A stretch of 64,000 bases of DNA from Ignavibacteriales bacterium (GTDB lineage: Bacteria > Bacteroidota > Ignavibacteria > Ignavibacteriales > Melioribacteraceae): NCBI GenBank assembly GCA_021740915.1, contig JAIOYW010000013.1, forward strand, positions 62,001 to 126,000. The letters run 5' to 3'. The position numbers and the translations under genes were made by a program. Positions 27,466 to 36,663 of the stretch are shown here, piece by piece. The notes beneath the pieces are model-generated. The model ran no database searches, was not told the origin of the DNA, and was given only the letters and a program-made list of their open reading frames with translations. How positions within the stretch are numbered: position 1 is the stretch's first letter; each line of letters opens with the position of its first letter.

Positions 27466-28371
27466 TTATCTCACTCCCCTCAGCTTCAACCCCGGTATCT
27501 CATTCCTGAACAAATATACGGCGTTTGTCTCATCTTCTGTCAGATAGATTGTTTTCATATCTTCACCTGCAAATTCAAGATTGCTGGGTTTTTTTCCGGG
27601 TGTACTGATTTTTTTGTGCAGGTTCCCGTCCTGGTCAAAAACCTGAATTGCCCCGCCGCCGAAATGTGCAACGTAAAGATTACCATCCACATCGAAAGCG
27701 ATGCCGTCGGGGTCTCCGCCGGGCAGTTCTGCAAAGACATCAAAATCGCCTAATTCACCCGGTCCTTTTACCGGATATACAAGCACCCTGTTTTTTGCAG
27801 ATTCGCACACATATAATTTATCACCCTTTTCATTCAGGGCTATTCCATTAGGAAACGCCAGTCCGCTGAAAGCATGTTTTACTTCACCAGTGGAAACATT
27901 CAGATAATAAATCTCTCCATCGGGTTTAGCCGCATCGTAATTTTCGGGATCAGTAAACCAAATATTCCCTGAGTCATCAAAAGCAAGGTCATTGGGACGG
28001 GTAAATTTTTCGCCGTTATATCCCGGGCTGACAATATCACACGTTCCAGCTGCCGGGGAAATTCGGAGTATTGCACCAAGTCCGTAATCACAGGCATAGA
28101 TGTTACCGTCCAGCCCGATTGCAAGTCCGTTTGTTTTCCCAAAATCCACCGGACTCGTGGGTTTAATTATCAGCGTGTCGGTTTTATCTCCTGAAATTCT
28201 TGTTATCCAGTCCCCATAGCAATTGGATGAATAAAGTGAATTTTTTCCATCCCATGCCGGACCTTCGGGAAATTTCTGACCATCTGCGGCTCTGATGAAT
28301 TCGGTTAAATCCTGACCGTTAATACTTACCGCGGACAAGAAAAAAAGAAAGACAGCTTTCAATTTCAGCAT
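27466..28371 (-). CDS. SMP-30/gluconolactonase-like exported protein
   Basis: A 301-residue six-bladed propeller: signal peptide (about 1-19), F-P-E-G-P-A-W near residue 35 (the metal-binding Glu of the family), R-P-N-D-L-A-F-D-D-S-G-N-I-W-F-T-D near 145, and P-D-G-I-A-F-D-V-D-G-N-L-Y-V-A near 220. SMP-30-type enzymes hydrolyse sugar lactones using a divalent metal held by Glu, Asn and Asp, all present here. Export to the periplasm is predicted. The substrate is unknown. It is a single gene between the kinase and the TonB receptor. Confidence 0.88.
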   Translation of the reverse strand: MLKLKAVFLFFLSAVSINGQDLTEFIRAADGQKFPEGPAWDGKNSLYSSNCYGDWITRISGDKTDTLIIKPTSPVDFGKTNGLAIGLDGNIYACDYGLGAILRISPAAGTCDIVSPGYNGEKFTRPNDLAFDDSGNIWFTDPENYDAAKPDGEIYYLNVSTGEVKHAFSGLAFPNGIALNEKGDKLYVCESAKNRVLVYPVKGPGELGDFDVFAELPGGDPDGIAFDVDGNLYVAHFGGGAIQVFDQDGNLHKKISTPGKKPSNLEFAGEDMKTIYLTEDETNAVYLFRNEIPGLKLRGVR

Positions 28372-28447
28372 AGTAAACCCCTTATTTCAATAATTTCCTG
28401 GATTAAAATATTAAATTTACATGGATTATAGGCACAGATGAGAATAA

Positions 28448-28483
28448 AAAAAGGGGAAACACCCATTGATATCTCCCCTTTGT
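28448..28483 (-). terminator. Rho-independent terminator of the TonB receptor gene
   Basis: AAAGGGGA/TCCCCTTT inverted repeat with a 16-base loop. On the minus strand it is followed by seven T, 23 bases after the stop at 28506. Confidence 0.8.
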
Positions 28484-28505
28484 AATTAAAATATTTTTCG
28501 CAGGA

Positions 28506-31334
28506 TCAGAACATTCTGAGATTATAAATAAATGAGAGCATATAATATCTGCCAAGAACATTTGTCGTAGTATCCTCAATATACGATTCGTTGACAGTCC
28601 GCCTCACGTTGTTGTTTTTATTAAGAACATCGTAAACGGAGACCCTGAGTTCGCCTCTTTCATTCTCAAATAGTTTTTTTCCGAAACTAATATTTAAGAG
28701 ATATGAATTCGGATCGTAAGCCTCACCAAGCCCGCCTTCATATTTATATTCGAAATCTGTTTTCAGCAGGAATCCGAGCCAGAATTTCCAGAAAAACCGG
28801 AGATTTGAACGATACGAAAAATAATCCTGATTCAGGGACTCACGCAGAGAGTTTGTTACATGATTAAAAGTTACATCGCCGCCGAGGGTAAAATCGAAAT
28901 CAGCGCTTATATTACTGCTTATAACAAGCCCCCCCCCATAAATGCCTGAATAAGAAAAATTCTCCGTACCATTAATAATTCCCGGAGTTTTGGCATATGT
29001 ATAATTTAACATCAGGTTCAGGTTTGACCCAAGAAATTCACTTGGGAAACCATACGAAAGGAAAGACCGAATATTTACGTAACCATCCAGATTTTGAGGT
29101 TTTGTTAATTGTGTGCCTGTATTAAGCGTAATGTCCTGATATATAACTGTGCCTGTATCGGCAATAATCTGTTCATTTCCAATATAGTCATTTGTATATG
29201 TCGTACTGAGCATCACAAAAAATGAGGACATGTCTTCCGGATCGATCCGAGAATATCTCAGATTAAGATTATGCCTGTAATCCTGACTCAGGTCGGGATT
29301 ACCTATGCTGAGTTGAAGCGGGTTTGAATTATCGAGCACGTTCTGGAGCTGGCTGACGTCAGGCGAATTATTATTTGCGCGATAATATAGTCTTAGATTT
29401 TCATCCCGGGAAAAATTATGTCTGAGCATAACAGAAGGAAGAACGGAAAAGAACTTCTTCTGCGTAGATGCGGAATAAGGAAAAACCTGTTCATTCCTGA
29501 GGCTTGCAATGTTGTAACTGAATCCTGCCATAAATGAAGATCCCGAGAGCTGATATCTATAGCCTAGGCCATAATTCTGTGTGGTATAAACCTTTTCATA
29601 AACATTACTCAGAGACGAATCAAGGTAATTATAAACCCCGTTGTTCAGTTGATCGAGAAAAGTTTTTTGGTCGCTGTTATCCTTTGAGTAAGAATAACCA
29701 CCGCTGAATTGCAGCATACTATTCTCGCCAAGAGGTTCTGTGTAAGTGATATTTCCGTTTAAGCCCCTTCCGCTTTTACTAAGGCCGGAATTCTGATCGA
29801 TGGTGTCGGCAGAAAATGTCGGGCTATAATAGGTGTTTTCAGAGTAGAGATCGTTTTTACCATCGTTTGTGCTGAATGAGTTATTGAAATTGAACGATAT
29901 TGTCCTTCCCCTATCCTGAAAACGTCTGCGGTACAGCAATTCAATATTCCCATCCAATGCATCAAGATCAGAATTGAAAATGTTGCTTGTAGAATTCAAG
30001 TCTGTTAATCCCGATACCGTTTTTCCGAAAACATTTCCCGCACCTGTGTTCTGCTGAATTGTAAGCCTCGGACGCAGAAAAATTGAATTGAGGCTGTCGA
30101 TATTATACTCAAGCCGCATATTAAATCTATGATTAAGATTGTCAGAATTTGAAAAATTGTTTTCAGAATACTCCTGACCTTCGGCATTATCAACAAAATA
30201 GTCCCGGTTGAGAAGCGACAAAGAATTTGTTGCTGTTTTATTGTAGAAATAACTTCCGGTCAGTTCAATTTTATCTGACCATTTATCGGCATAATTAACT
30301 CCAAACGCCGCTGTCTCTGTAAGACCATCCTTCGTGTTCACAAGAAACTGCGAGACATCACCCCCTCCGCCTGGTCTTCCGCCGCCGCCTGATGGAGGTC
30401 CCCCACCGCCGGGAGGTCTTCCACCGCCCATTCCCCCGCCGGGTCTGCGAAACCCGCCCCGCGAACTGCCCGAGGACAGAACACCGGCAAGGTCTTCACT
30501 CGAAAAATTTTGTTCGTTAATGTTATTAAACTGAGCGAGAACAGAAATACGCTGATCATTATTAAAAAAATTGATATTCCCGCCGGCAAAGTATTTATCA
30601 TAATTACCATATCCTGCCTGAGTTTTACCAAATGTGCCTTCCCTGAATTGCATCCGGGTAATTATGTTGATAGTTTTACTTGCATTGCCATCATCAAATC
30701 CTGTGAATTGCGCTTGTTCCGATTGCTGGTCGAAAACCTGTATTTTTTCGACAACCTCGGCAGGAATATTCTTAAGCACAGCGTTGGGATCATCACCGAA
30801 AAATGTCCGTCCGTCAACGAGCACTCTTTTAACCTCTTCGCCCTGTGCCTGAACTTTTCCATCCTGAACTGTAACACCTGCCATTTTCGTTATCAGATCC
30901 TCAGCGCTTGCATCTTTATTAACCTTATAGGCATCAGCATTAAATTCAGTAGTGTCTTCATTCTGCACGACAGGAATTACCACATCCACTACCTCCACCT
31001 CTGCGGAATTTACGGGGGCAGGACCAAGATATATTTTTTCAAAATCTATTGAGCGATTCTTAATTTCAACAGGGATTTTTTTTGTGTTATAACCAATATA
31101 ACTAACCTTTAACTGATAGTTACCCGGTCTGACTTTTTCAATTCTGAATTTTCCTTTGGAATCTGACGCTGCCCCTGTAACGGATTTATCCTTCGTCTGA
31201 ACGAGAGAAATATTTGCCTCAATCAGGGGTTGACCGGAAAGTGAGTCCAGGACCGTACCACTAAGGTTATATGTTTGGGCTAAAAAAATCGAGGGGATTA
31301 ATAAAAACAAAAAAAGTGTAGAATATTTGATCAT
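28506..31334 (-). CDS. TonB-dependent outer-membrane receptor with CarboxypepD_reg-like front
   Basis: A 942-residue protein: signal peptide (1-19), a carboxypeptidase-regulatory-like domain (about 23-108; G-T-V-L-D-S-L-S-G-Q-P-L-I-E-A-N-I), a plug domain (about 125-235; G-V-T-V-Q-D-G-K-V, V-L-V-D-G-R-T-F-F-G-D-D-P), and a barrel of the outer_membrane_beta-barrel_3 kind to the terminal N-L-R-M-F. There is no SusD partner nearby, so a peptide, metal or secretion-related role is more likely than polysaccharide uptake. One predicted extracellular loop (about 285-335) is an extreme Gly/Pro/Arg tract (R-R-P-G-G-G-M-G-G-G-R-P-P-G-G-G-G-P-P). It has its own terminator. Confidence 0.88.
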   Translation of the reverse strand: MIKYSTLFLFLLIPSIFLAQTYNLSGTVLDSLSGQPLIEANISLVQTKDKSVTGAASDSKGKFRIEKVRPGNYQLKVSYIGYNTKKIPVEIKNRSIDFEKIYLGPAPVNSAEVEVVDVVIPVVQNEDTTEFNADAYKVNKDASAEDLITKMAGVTVQDGKVQAQGEEVKRVLVDGRTFFGDDPNAVLKNIPAEVVEKIQVFDQQSEQAQFTGFDDGNASKTINIITRMQFREGTFGKTQAGYGNYDKYFAGGNINFFNNDQRISVLAQFNNINEQNFSSEDLAGVLSSGSSRGGFRRPGGGMGGGRPPGGGGPPSGGGGRPGGGGDVSQFLVNTKDGLTETAAFGVNYADKWSDKIELTGSYFYNKTATNSLSLLNRDYFVDNAEGQEYSENNFSNSDNLNHRFNMRLEYNIDSLNSIFLRPRLTIQQNTGAGNVFGKTVSGLTDLNSTSNIFNSDLDALDGNIELLYRRRFQDRGRTISFNFNNSFSTNDGKNDLYSENTYYSPTFSADTIDQNSGLSKSGRGLNGNITYTEPLGENSMLQFSGGYSYSKDNSDQKTFLDQLNNGVYNYLDSSLSNVYEKVYTTQNYGLGYRYQLSGSSFMAGFSYNIASLRNEQVFPYSASTQKKFFSVLPSVMLRHNFSRDENLRLYYRANNNSPDVSQLQNVLDNSNPLQLSIGNPDLSQDYRHNLNLRYSRIDPEDMSSFFVMLSTTYTNDYIGNEQIIADTGTVIYQDITLNTGTQLTKPQNLDGYVNIRSFLSYGFPSEFLGSNLNLMLNYTYAKTPGIINGTENFSYSGIYGGGLVISSNISADFDFTLGGDVTFNHVTNSLRESLNQDYFSYRSNLRFFWKFWLGFLLKTDFEYKYEGGLGEAYDPNSYLLNISFGKKLFENERGELRVSVYDVLNKNNNVRRTVNESYIEDTTTNVLGRYYMLSFIYNLRMF

Positions 31335-31422
31335 AAAAGTTTCCGTATTTTATCTATGGTTGGACACCATTTTGCCTGTTAAAGTTTAATAAATTTCACA
31401 AAAAGACTTGCTCCGGAATGAA

Positions 31423-32175
31423 TTAAGCTCTATGCCTGAACTCTCCGAGGAATAATTCATTAACTGCTAACCGGTCATCCAACATAAGATTATTTAATTC
31501 AGGATTGGATGTTCTGTTTATTTTCCAGCCGGTTTTGAGTTTGTCACTCAGCAAAGAAACCAGTTCAAAGAAATTCAGATCATTATTCGAATTCACCAAA
31601 TAAACACCCGAATTCCCAGTAAGCATAATCTCATAAAGGACGGACGCTGTGTCTTCAAGAAAAGAGCATGACTGAAACCAGTTGGCGCTTGCAGAGATTT
31701 GCCCATTGTTTTTTTGCGCTTCTTCCGAAAGATGCCGGGTCATTGTATTACCCTCTGCCCGCAGACCGATTTGCCAGCCGATTCTTGCAATCTTTGCGGC
31801 AGGATCATTCATCATGATAATTTCTTCACATTGCATTTTATACCTGCCGTAATCGTCGCCGGGTTCAGGTGACACCCCGATAGTGAACGGTCCCTTCTGG
31901 TGCCCTCCATAAACAGAAACAGAGCTCGTAAAAACCAATGGCGTGCGCAGCTCAGAGCAAAGTTTCGCAATATTTCCCGCCCAAATTGGGCTGCCTGCTG
32001 CAAGGTGAAAAAACATATCCGGCATGGTGTCTCTGAAATATTTTTCGGCTGATTGAAAATCATCAGTCGGATAAATATTCCTGTCCCATCCGAAAACCTT
32101 AATGCCTTGTTTTCCGAGATATTTTCCGAGCTCCGGAGCAAGCGTTCCGGTCAGTCCGGTAATAACTGCATTCAT
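31423..32175 (-). CDS. NAD-dependent epimerase/dehydratase (extended SDR)
   Basis: The 250-residue protein has the N-terminal Rossmann motif T-G-L-T-G-T-L-A-P-E-L (residues 7-17), F-H-L-A-A-G-S near 57, and the catalytic Y-G-R-Y-K near 110, as in UDP-sugar epimerases and dTDP-4-dehydrorhamnose reductases. At 250 residues it is shorter than the usual 300 or more. The substrate is not predictable. Its start overlaps the preceding acetyltransferase gene by 4 bases, so the two are coupled. Confidence 0.82.
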   Translation of the reverse strand: MNAVITGLTGTLAPELGKYLGKQGIKVFGWDRNIYPTDDFQSAEKYFRDTMPDMFFHLAAGSPIWAGNIAKLCSELRTPLVFTSSVSVYGGHQKGPFTIGVSPEPGDDYGRYKMQCEEIIMMNDPAAKIARIGWQIGLRAEGNTMTRHLSEEAQKNNGQISASANWFQSCSFLEDTASVLYEIMLTGNSGVYLVNSNNDLNFFELVSLLSDKLKTGWKINRTSNPELNNLMLDDRLAVNELFLGEFRHRA

Positions 32176-32594
32176 TTAGTTTTTTTATATAAATCGGGCC
32201 TGCCGAACTCCATCAGCTTTTCCGGTTGGGCGACCTCAGTGAAACCGAACTGCTTGTATAAACCGTGGGCATCTTTAGTTTTAAGCAGGAAGCCGCGGAT
32301 AGTCTGCAATTCCGGATGAGTCATTATTTCTTTCATCAGGAGCTTGGAATAACCCCTTCCGCGGAATTCTTCAAGGATATAAACATCTGCAATGTAGGCG
32401 AATGTTGTCCTGTCTGTTATAGCCCTTGCAAATCCAATCTGCTTTTTATCATAAAAAACACCCCAGCAAAGTGAGTTTTCAATCAGGCGTCTTACAATCT
32501 CTATCGGGATGCCTTCACTCCAATAACTCCGGGTAAGGAAAGCATGAACAGCGCTAACGTCCATTATTGATTTATCGGTTGATATCTCAAACAT
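32172..32594 (-). CDS. GNAT-family N-acetyltransferase
   Basis: A 140-residue GNAT fold: strand beta-4 I-A-D-V-Y-I-L-E-E-F followed by the acetyl-CoA loop R-G-R-G-Y-S-K-L-L (about 78-86), and G-L-Y-K-Q-F-G-F near 112, which is the Y-x-x-x-G-F motif at the end of the fold. It resembles the YhhY/small-molecule acetyltransferase group. Paired with the epimerase downstream, a nucleotide-sugar or small-metabolite role is possible (inference). Confidence 0.85.
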   Translation of the reverse strand: MFEISTDKSIMDVSAVHAFLTRSYWSEGIPIEIVRRLIENSLCWGVFYDKKQIGFARAITDRTTFAYIADVYILEEFRGRGYSKLLMKEIMTHPELQTIRGFLLKTKDAHGLYKQFGFTEVAQPEKLMEFGRPDLYKKTK

Positions 32595-32712
32595 AAAAGT
32601 CCCATGTTTTCACATCTGAAAATTACATGAACGTGACCAAATAATCTTCCGCTTCAAAATTTTTGCTGTGTTTTTTCAAAATCTTTTGCCCTTATTAGGT
32701 TATTCCACAGGG

Positions 32713-35415
32713 TTATTTAAGAAGCATCATCTTTTTTACGTCAGAAAATATTTGTCCATCGGCGCTTCGCGTACTCATTGTGTAAAAATAAATACCGCTC
32801 GTGAGTCCTGCGGCATTAAATTTAACAGTATGCATCCCGGCTGCTTCCTCTTTGTCTGCAAGCAAAGCAACTTCCCTGCCCAAAACATCGAAAACTGTAA
32901 TCCTGATATGTGATCTCTCCTTCAGGTCGTAATTAATAATGGTCACCGGATTAAAGGGATTCGGATAATTTGGATAAAGCCGATATTCTTCCGGCATTCC
33001 TGTTAGTTCATCCAGGGTTCCTGAAACACCCTCCATCAGATTGAACCGGACAGCATCAGCTCTGAGAACATCACCCACAGTATTGCCCCCTTCATCCTTG
33101 ACTTCAACTTCCGCCACATCGCCTGCCTCGAATGAATAAACACCGAGCGAGACCCATCCGCCGCTATCAAGGTTCTGATTTATTATTTTTGCCCCGAGGG
33201 TAGCTCCATTATTTTTAATTGTATAGATTGCTTTGTCGGTAGAATTGGTTGTTACGGGCACAATATACATAACTTCATATTCACCGCTTTTCTCAAGATT
33301 GGCTGCAAAGGATGCTTTCGCCCTTGGGCTTCCGTTAAGAAATGCAAACCTGCTTGTCGGTCCCCATGCCTGGGCTACACTTGTTGCCCAGTTTCCAGAT
33401 TCAAAATAGCTTCCATTATCTTCATTATCCACAATTCTGAAATAATTTTTAACAACCGCATTTACCGGCACTACCCGTATAGAACTATATTGATCATTTG
33501 AAAAAATGAAGACAGAGTCGGAATAACCGCCTGGCTGAGCGAAGGAGAAACTGAATTCAATAGTTCTTTCGCCCATCGAAGGAATTACAAATGACTGATT
33601 GCCGTTTACCAGTGTTACTCCGCCGGGAAGGCTGATTCCTGTAATTGTCAACTGCTCAACACCGGCATTTCTTAATCTGAGTGTCGAAAAAACGGTATCG
33701 TTCGCAGCAACTTCGCCGAAATCGATTACATCTGCCGAAAGAAGCAGTTCTCTGTCGCTAACGTAGGGGTCAATCCTAACCGCATCACAAACAAGTCGCA
33801 CTGAGCCGGTCAGTCCGGTCTTCGTCTGAATTTCCAGAGTTTCCCCTTCATCAAGGTCTAATGTCCCGAGATAATTCCATCTGTAAAAGTTATCCCCGGA
33901 ATAATCCACGATAATTGTATCAACCGGGACGCCGCCGACTTTCATTATATATCCCTGATTTCCATTCTGTAACGATTGTTCAGGAATCTGTACAAATATG
34001 TTGTACTTTAATGATTTTGTAACTGCCCAGTTCCAGGAAGCCGAGGCTGGATTTTCCGAACTGCGGGAGTTCAGCCCCCATGAGGCAGACGTTTGTGTTG
34101 ACCAGGTTCCGAGTATTTCATTATACCCTGCGTCCTCATTATCAATATATATTACCGCGGGGTAATTACCGATGTGTTTATTTGTCTGCCGTCCGTAATT
34201 ATCACAAACCGAAACTGCTGCGCGTGCAATAAATCCCGGCTCGTATGTTTCGGCAGTTACCCATTTATTCGTTCCGGCGCCGACCATCTCTGCCGCCGAA
34301 TAACGCCCATAACGGTCCATAAATGCAACAAATGGCACATTTTGAAAAATTGTTCTGTCGCTTGTAACTTCAAGTTTCACTCCGCCTGTCGAGGGATGCT
34401 CCGCAAAGCCGATAACCGGGGATTCTTCCTGAGGAGCCTGAAGCCAGATCTGCATAGCTTCCACTGCCGTGCAATATTTGAAAGTGACATCTGGATAGAG
34501 AGGCGCTTTCAGATGCATCATACTGTCAACATATTGCAGATTATCAAGAAAGTCTGTTTCCGGCAGATGCCCCCATATACAAAGCATCTGATCCTCCCCT
34601 GAAGCTGCCGCTATATAGATAGAATCTATCAGCTTCTTGCTCTTAATAGCGGGAAAACTTGCAGAACGGACATTCCAGCCTTTGCCGTTGCCGGGAATCC
34701 TGTAGTCAAATGGCGATGGACGGAATGGCTTAAAGGTTGCAGGTGATCGCTTCCAATCAAAAGTATTATCAAGCGGCTCAGTTGTATCAGTTCTTACTGC
34801 AGGGAAATCATTATGAAAACTGAAAGGCAGCACGTAATTATCGAGATAACTTTGCCAGCCGTTATCCATAAAGTGCCAGCCGCTGCGGAAACTCACGGGA
34901 AACACGTTTTCTTCCAAAAGAAGCTGTGCAAGCGTTACCTTAAAATCATCAAGGCTTTCATTAAATGTGAGTGATTGATTCCAGTAGTATTTTCCGTCCT
35001 GATCATAGTCCGACCAGAAAAATGTATGATAATGCAATGATAATTCATCGCCATTGATAATCACATTTTCGCCATGGTACTTTTTCATAAAGTACATCGT
35101 CATAATATTCGGCACAGGCATATTTGTGTTGACGGCATACCGGAAAATGTTCCCCGCCATCATCCACCATGTAAGTTTCATAGTGTTGCCGTAAGAATCG
35201 AGCATGCCTGCACGGAATGCCGGATCCATAACCTTCGCCGCATTTCTATTCGGATCGGTATAAAGCGCCGGGTCATAGAAACAATTATACCTGCTGACAT
35301 CCATGCCTGTCCAAATTGCTGTATCAGAACCTATCACAAGGTATATCTTTCCGCCGCCGAAAACTGCGGCTGCGGTCAGTATCATTAAAACACCTGTCAA
35401 TCTTATTAAACGCAT
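32713..35415 (-). CDS. Type IX secreted protein: deacetylase-like domain, two golvesin-type domains, sorting tail
   Basis: A 900-residue secreted protein. After the signal peptide (about 1-20) is a region (about 25-345) resembling polysaccharide deacetylases: G-D-E-L-S-L-H-Y-H-T-F near 120 and F-R-S-G-W-H near 180 resemble the family's metal-site and Arg motifs. Two golvesin-C-like sandwiches follow (about 430-560 and about 665-790, each opening Y/V-I-D-N-E-D), separated by an ASH/HYDIN-like Ig module (about 565-655). The T9SS sorting domain (about 815-900) has P-N-Y-P-N-P-F-N-P. It should be anchored on the cell surface and may act on glycans. Catalysis is not proved, since the canonical N-terminal catalytic Asp motif is not obvious. 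Confidence 0.78.
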   Translation of the reverse strand: MRLIRLTGVLMILTAAAVFGGGKIYLVIGSDTAIWTGMDVSRYNCFYDPALYTDPNRNAAKVMDPAFRAGMLDSYGNTMKLTWWMMAGNIFRYAVNTNMPVPNIMTMYFMKKYHGENVIINGDELSLHYHTFFWSDYDQDGKYYWNQSLTFNESLDDFKVTLAQLLLEENVFPVSFRSGWHFMDNGWQSYLDNYVLPFSFHNDFPAVRTDTTEPLDNTFDWKRSPATFKPFRPSPFDYRIPGNGKGWNVRSASFPAIKSKKLIDSIYIAAASGEDQMLCIWGHLPETDFLDNLQYVDSMMHLKAPLYPDVTFKYCTAVEAMQIWLQAPQEESPVIGFAEHPSTGGVKLEVTSDRTIFQNVPFVAFMDRYGRYSAAEMVGAGTNKWVTAETYEPGFIARAAVSVCDNYGRQTNKHIGNYPAVIYIDNEDAGYNEILGTWSTQTSASWGLNSRSSENPASASWNWAVTKSLKYNIFVQIPEQSLQNGNQGYIMKVGGVPVDTIIVDYSGDNFYRWNYLGTLDLDEGETLEIQTKTGLTGSVRLVCDAVRIDPYVSDRELLLSADVIDFGEVAANDTVFSTLRLRNAGVEQLTITGISLPGGVTLVNGNQSFVIPSMGERTIEFSFSFAQPGGYSDSVFIFSNDQYSSIRVVPVNAVVKNYFRIVDNEDNGSYFESGNWATSVAQAWGPTSRFAFLNGSPRAKASFAANLEKSGEYEVMYIVPVTTNSTDKAIYTIKNNGATLGAKIINQNLDSGGWVSLGVYSFEAGDVAEVEVKDEGGNTVGDVLRADAVRFNLMEGVSGTLDELTGMPEEYRLYPNYPNPFNPVTIINYDLKERSHIRITVFDVLGREVALLADKEEAAGMHTVKFNAAGLTSGIYFYTMSTRSADGQIFSDVKKMMLLK

Positions 35416-35637
35416 CTTAAAACCTCGTGATTATTGCTTTTATATTCCTTTAAACTTTAATGAAATATAAGAAAAAATGGGGGAATGTATTCAACTGAAA
35501 GGAGGGGATACTTTGAAGAATGCCTGCTGGGCAGTTAAGGTGCAGCATAAAGTGAGGATTAAATTAAGCAGACCCGGCTGATAATGTCTGTTAAAACCGA
35601 GGCTGGCTTTTGCCGATTTCCCCCTCGCTTCGGGAAA

Positions 35638-36480
35638 TTATATTTTCAGTTTATCGGCGGGGCTTTTTATCTTATTAATTGAATACGATGATATATGAGT
35701 ATAAATCTGAGTTGTTTCAATTCTTTTGTGACCAAGCAATTCCTGAATGTATCGGATATCAGTTCCTTCATCAAGAAGATGTGTTGCAAAACTATGTCTT
35801 AGAGAATGAACTGTTGCTTTTTTCCTGATCCCCGCTTTTTTCAGCGCCTGTTTAAATACCGTCTGAACACTCTGAGTGCTGTATGGTTTTCCGGGCTGAC
35901 CCTCCACAAGAAATTCTTCCGGTTTATATTCTTTGTAATAGTCCCGCAATAATACTAATGCGTTTTCCGATAGCATTATATACCGGTCCTTTTTGCCTTT
36001 ACCCTGCCTTATATGAATTCTCATCGCTTTGGAATCAATATCCATTATTCTGAGATTTATCAATTCTCCAAGTCTTAAACCGGCTGAATATATTAGGATA
36101 AGAATTGTTTTGTGTTTTATGTTTTCAGTTACTTTGATAATTTTAGAAACCTCTTCTGCTGAAAGGACAACAGGAAGCCTCTCCGGTTTTCTTAATTCTA
36201 TTTTTAACGCCTGAGGATATTCTTTATGAAGAACCTTAGTATATAAATATCCGATCGAAGCGATCACTTGTTTCATAGATGAGTATGAGTATTTTTTTTC
36301 GCTGCTGGCAAAGTATAAATAATCACCAATCTCCTTATCAGTTACCTTTTCCATTTTGTGCTTTTCAACATACTCAAGAAAAAGTTTTATCGAGGACAGG
36401 TAGTTTTTTATGGTTTGTTCCGAGTAGTTTTCAATTTTTAACAGCCGTTCGAAGCTTAGTAAAATTTCTTGCTTTCTCAT
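35638..36480 (-). CDS. Tyrosine site-specific recombinase (XerC/XerD or chromosomal-integrase type)
   Basis: A 280-residue integrase: SAM-like core-binding domain (about 1-85) and catalytic domain (about 100-280) with all expected residues. These are Arg in S-A-G-L-R-L-G-E near 138, Lys in G-K-G-K-K-D-R near 162, H-S-L-R-H-S-F-A-T-H near 227, H in L-L-G-H near 253, and the nucleophile Tyr in T-T-Q-I-Y-T-H near 263. It lacks the extra helix with the K-Y-P patch seen in integron integrases. It ends I-K-S-P-A-D-K-L, a tail I associate with chromosomal integrases of Bacteroidota and relatives. It points away from the accessory island that starts right behind its start codon. Confidence 0.9.
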   Translation of the reverse strand: MRKQEILLSFERLLKIENYSEQTIKNYLSSIKLFLEYVEKHKMEKVTDKEIGDYLYFASSEKKYSYSSMKQVIASIGYLYTKVLHKEYPQALKIELRKPERLPVVLSAEEVSKIIKVTENIKHKTILILIYSAGLRLGELINLRIMDIDSKAMRIHIRQGKGKKDRYIMLSENALVLLRDYYKEYKPEEFLVEGQPGKPYSTQSVQTVFKQALKKAGIRKKATVHSLRHSFATHLLDEGTDIRYIQELLGHKRIETTQIYTHISSYSINKIKSPADKLKI

Positions 36481-36530
36481 AAATATTAGTGTATTTTACC
36501 TAATATATACAAATAAACATAACTTATATT

Positions 36531-36558
36531 CCTGCTATATACAATTGGGTATAGCGGG
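36531..36558. repeat. Imperfect hairpin next to the recombinase gene (possible recombination site)
   Basis: CCTGCTATA(t)AC pairs with GTATAGCGGG across a short AATTGG loop. It sits 50 bases in front of the integrase start codon, between the integrase and the island. The GTATAGCGG core recalls the GCGGTATAG arm of the larger element at 47765. An attachment-site role is inference. Confidence 0.35.
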
Positions 36559-36603
36559 ATGTTGTAGCCAATTTTAGGACGAAACGGCACAATACTACTT
36601 GAC

Positions 36604-36638
36604 AAAAAAATCACAAGAGCCGAAACCCTTGTGATTTT
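36604..36638 (-). terminator. Rho-independent terminator of the SDR operon
   Basis: Perfect 11-bp stem AAAATCACAAG/CTTGTGATTTT with a 10-base loop. On the minus strand it ends in seven T, 26 bases after the SDR stop. Confidence 0.88.
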
Positions 36639-36663
36639 ATTAAATTGAAGGTAAACTTAATGA

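Noticed and set aside
30334-30534. Proline-rich open frame opposite the TonB receptor
   Set aside because: It is the reverse reading of the Gly/Pro/Arg tract and has no start context or family match.
35638-36480. Calling the recombinase an integron integrase (IntI)
   Set aside because: The catalytic residues fit any tyrosine recombinase, but the extra helix with the K-Y-P patch between the catalytic motifs is missing and the protein is about 50 residues shorter than IntI.
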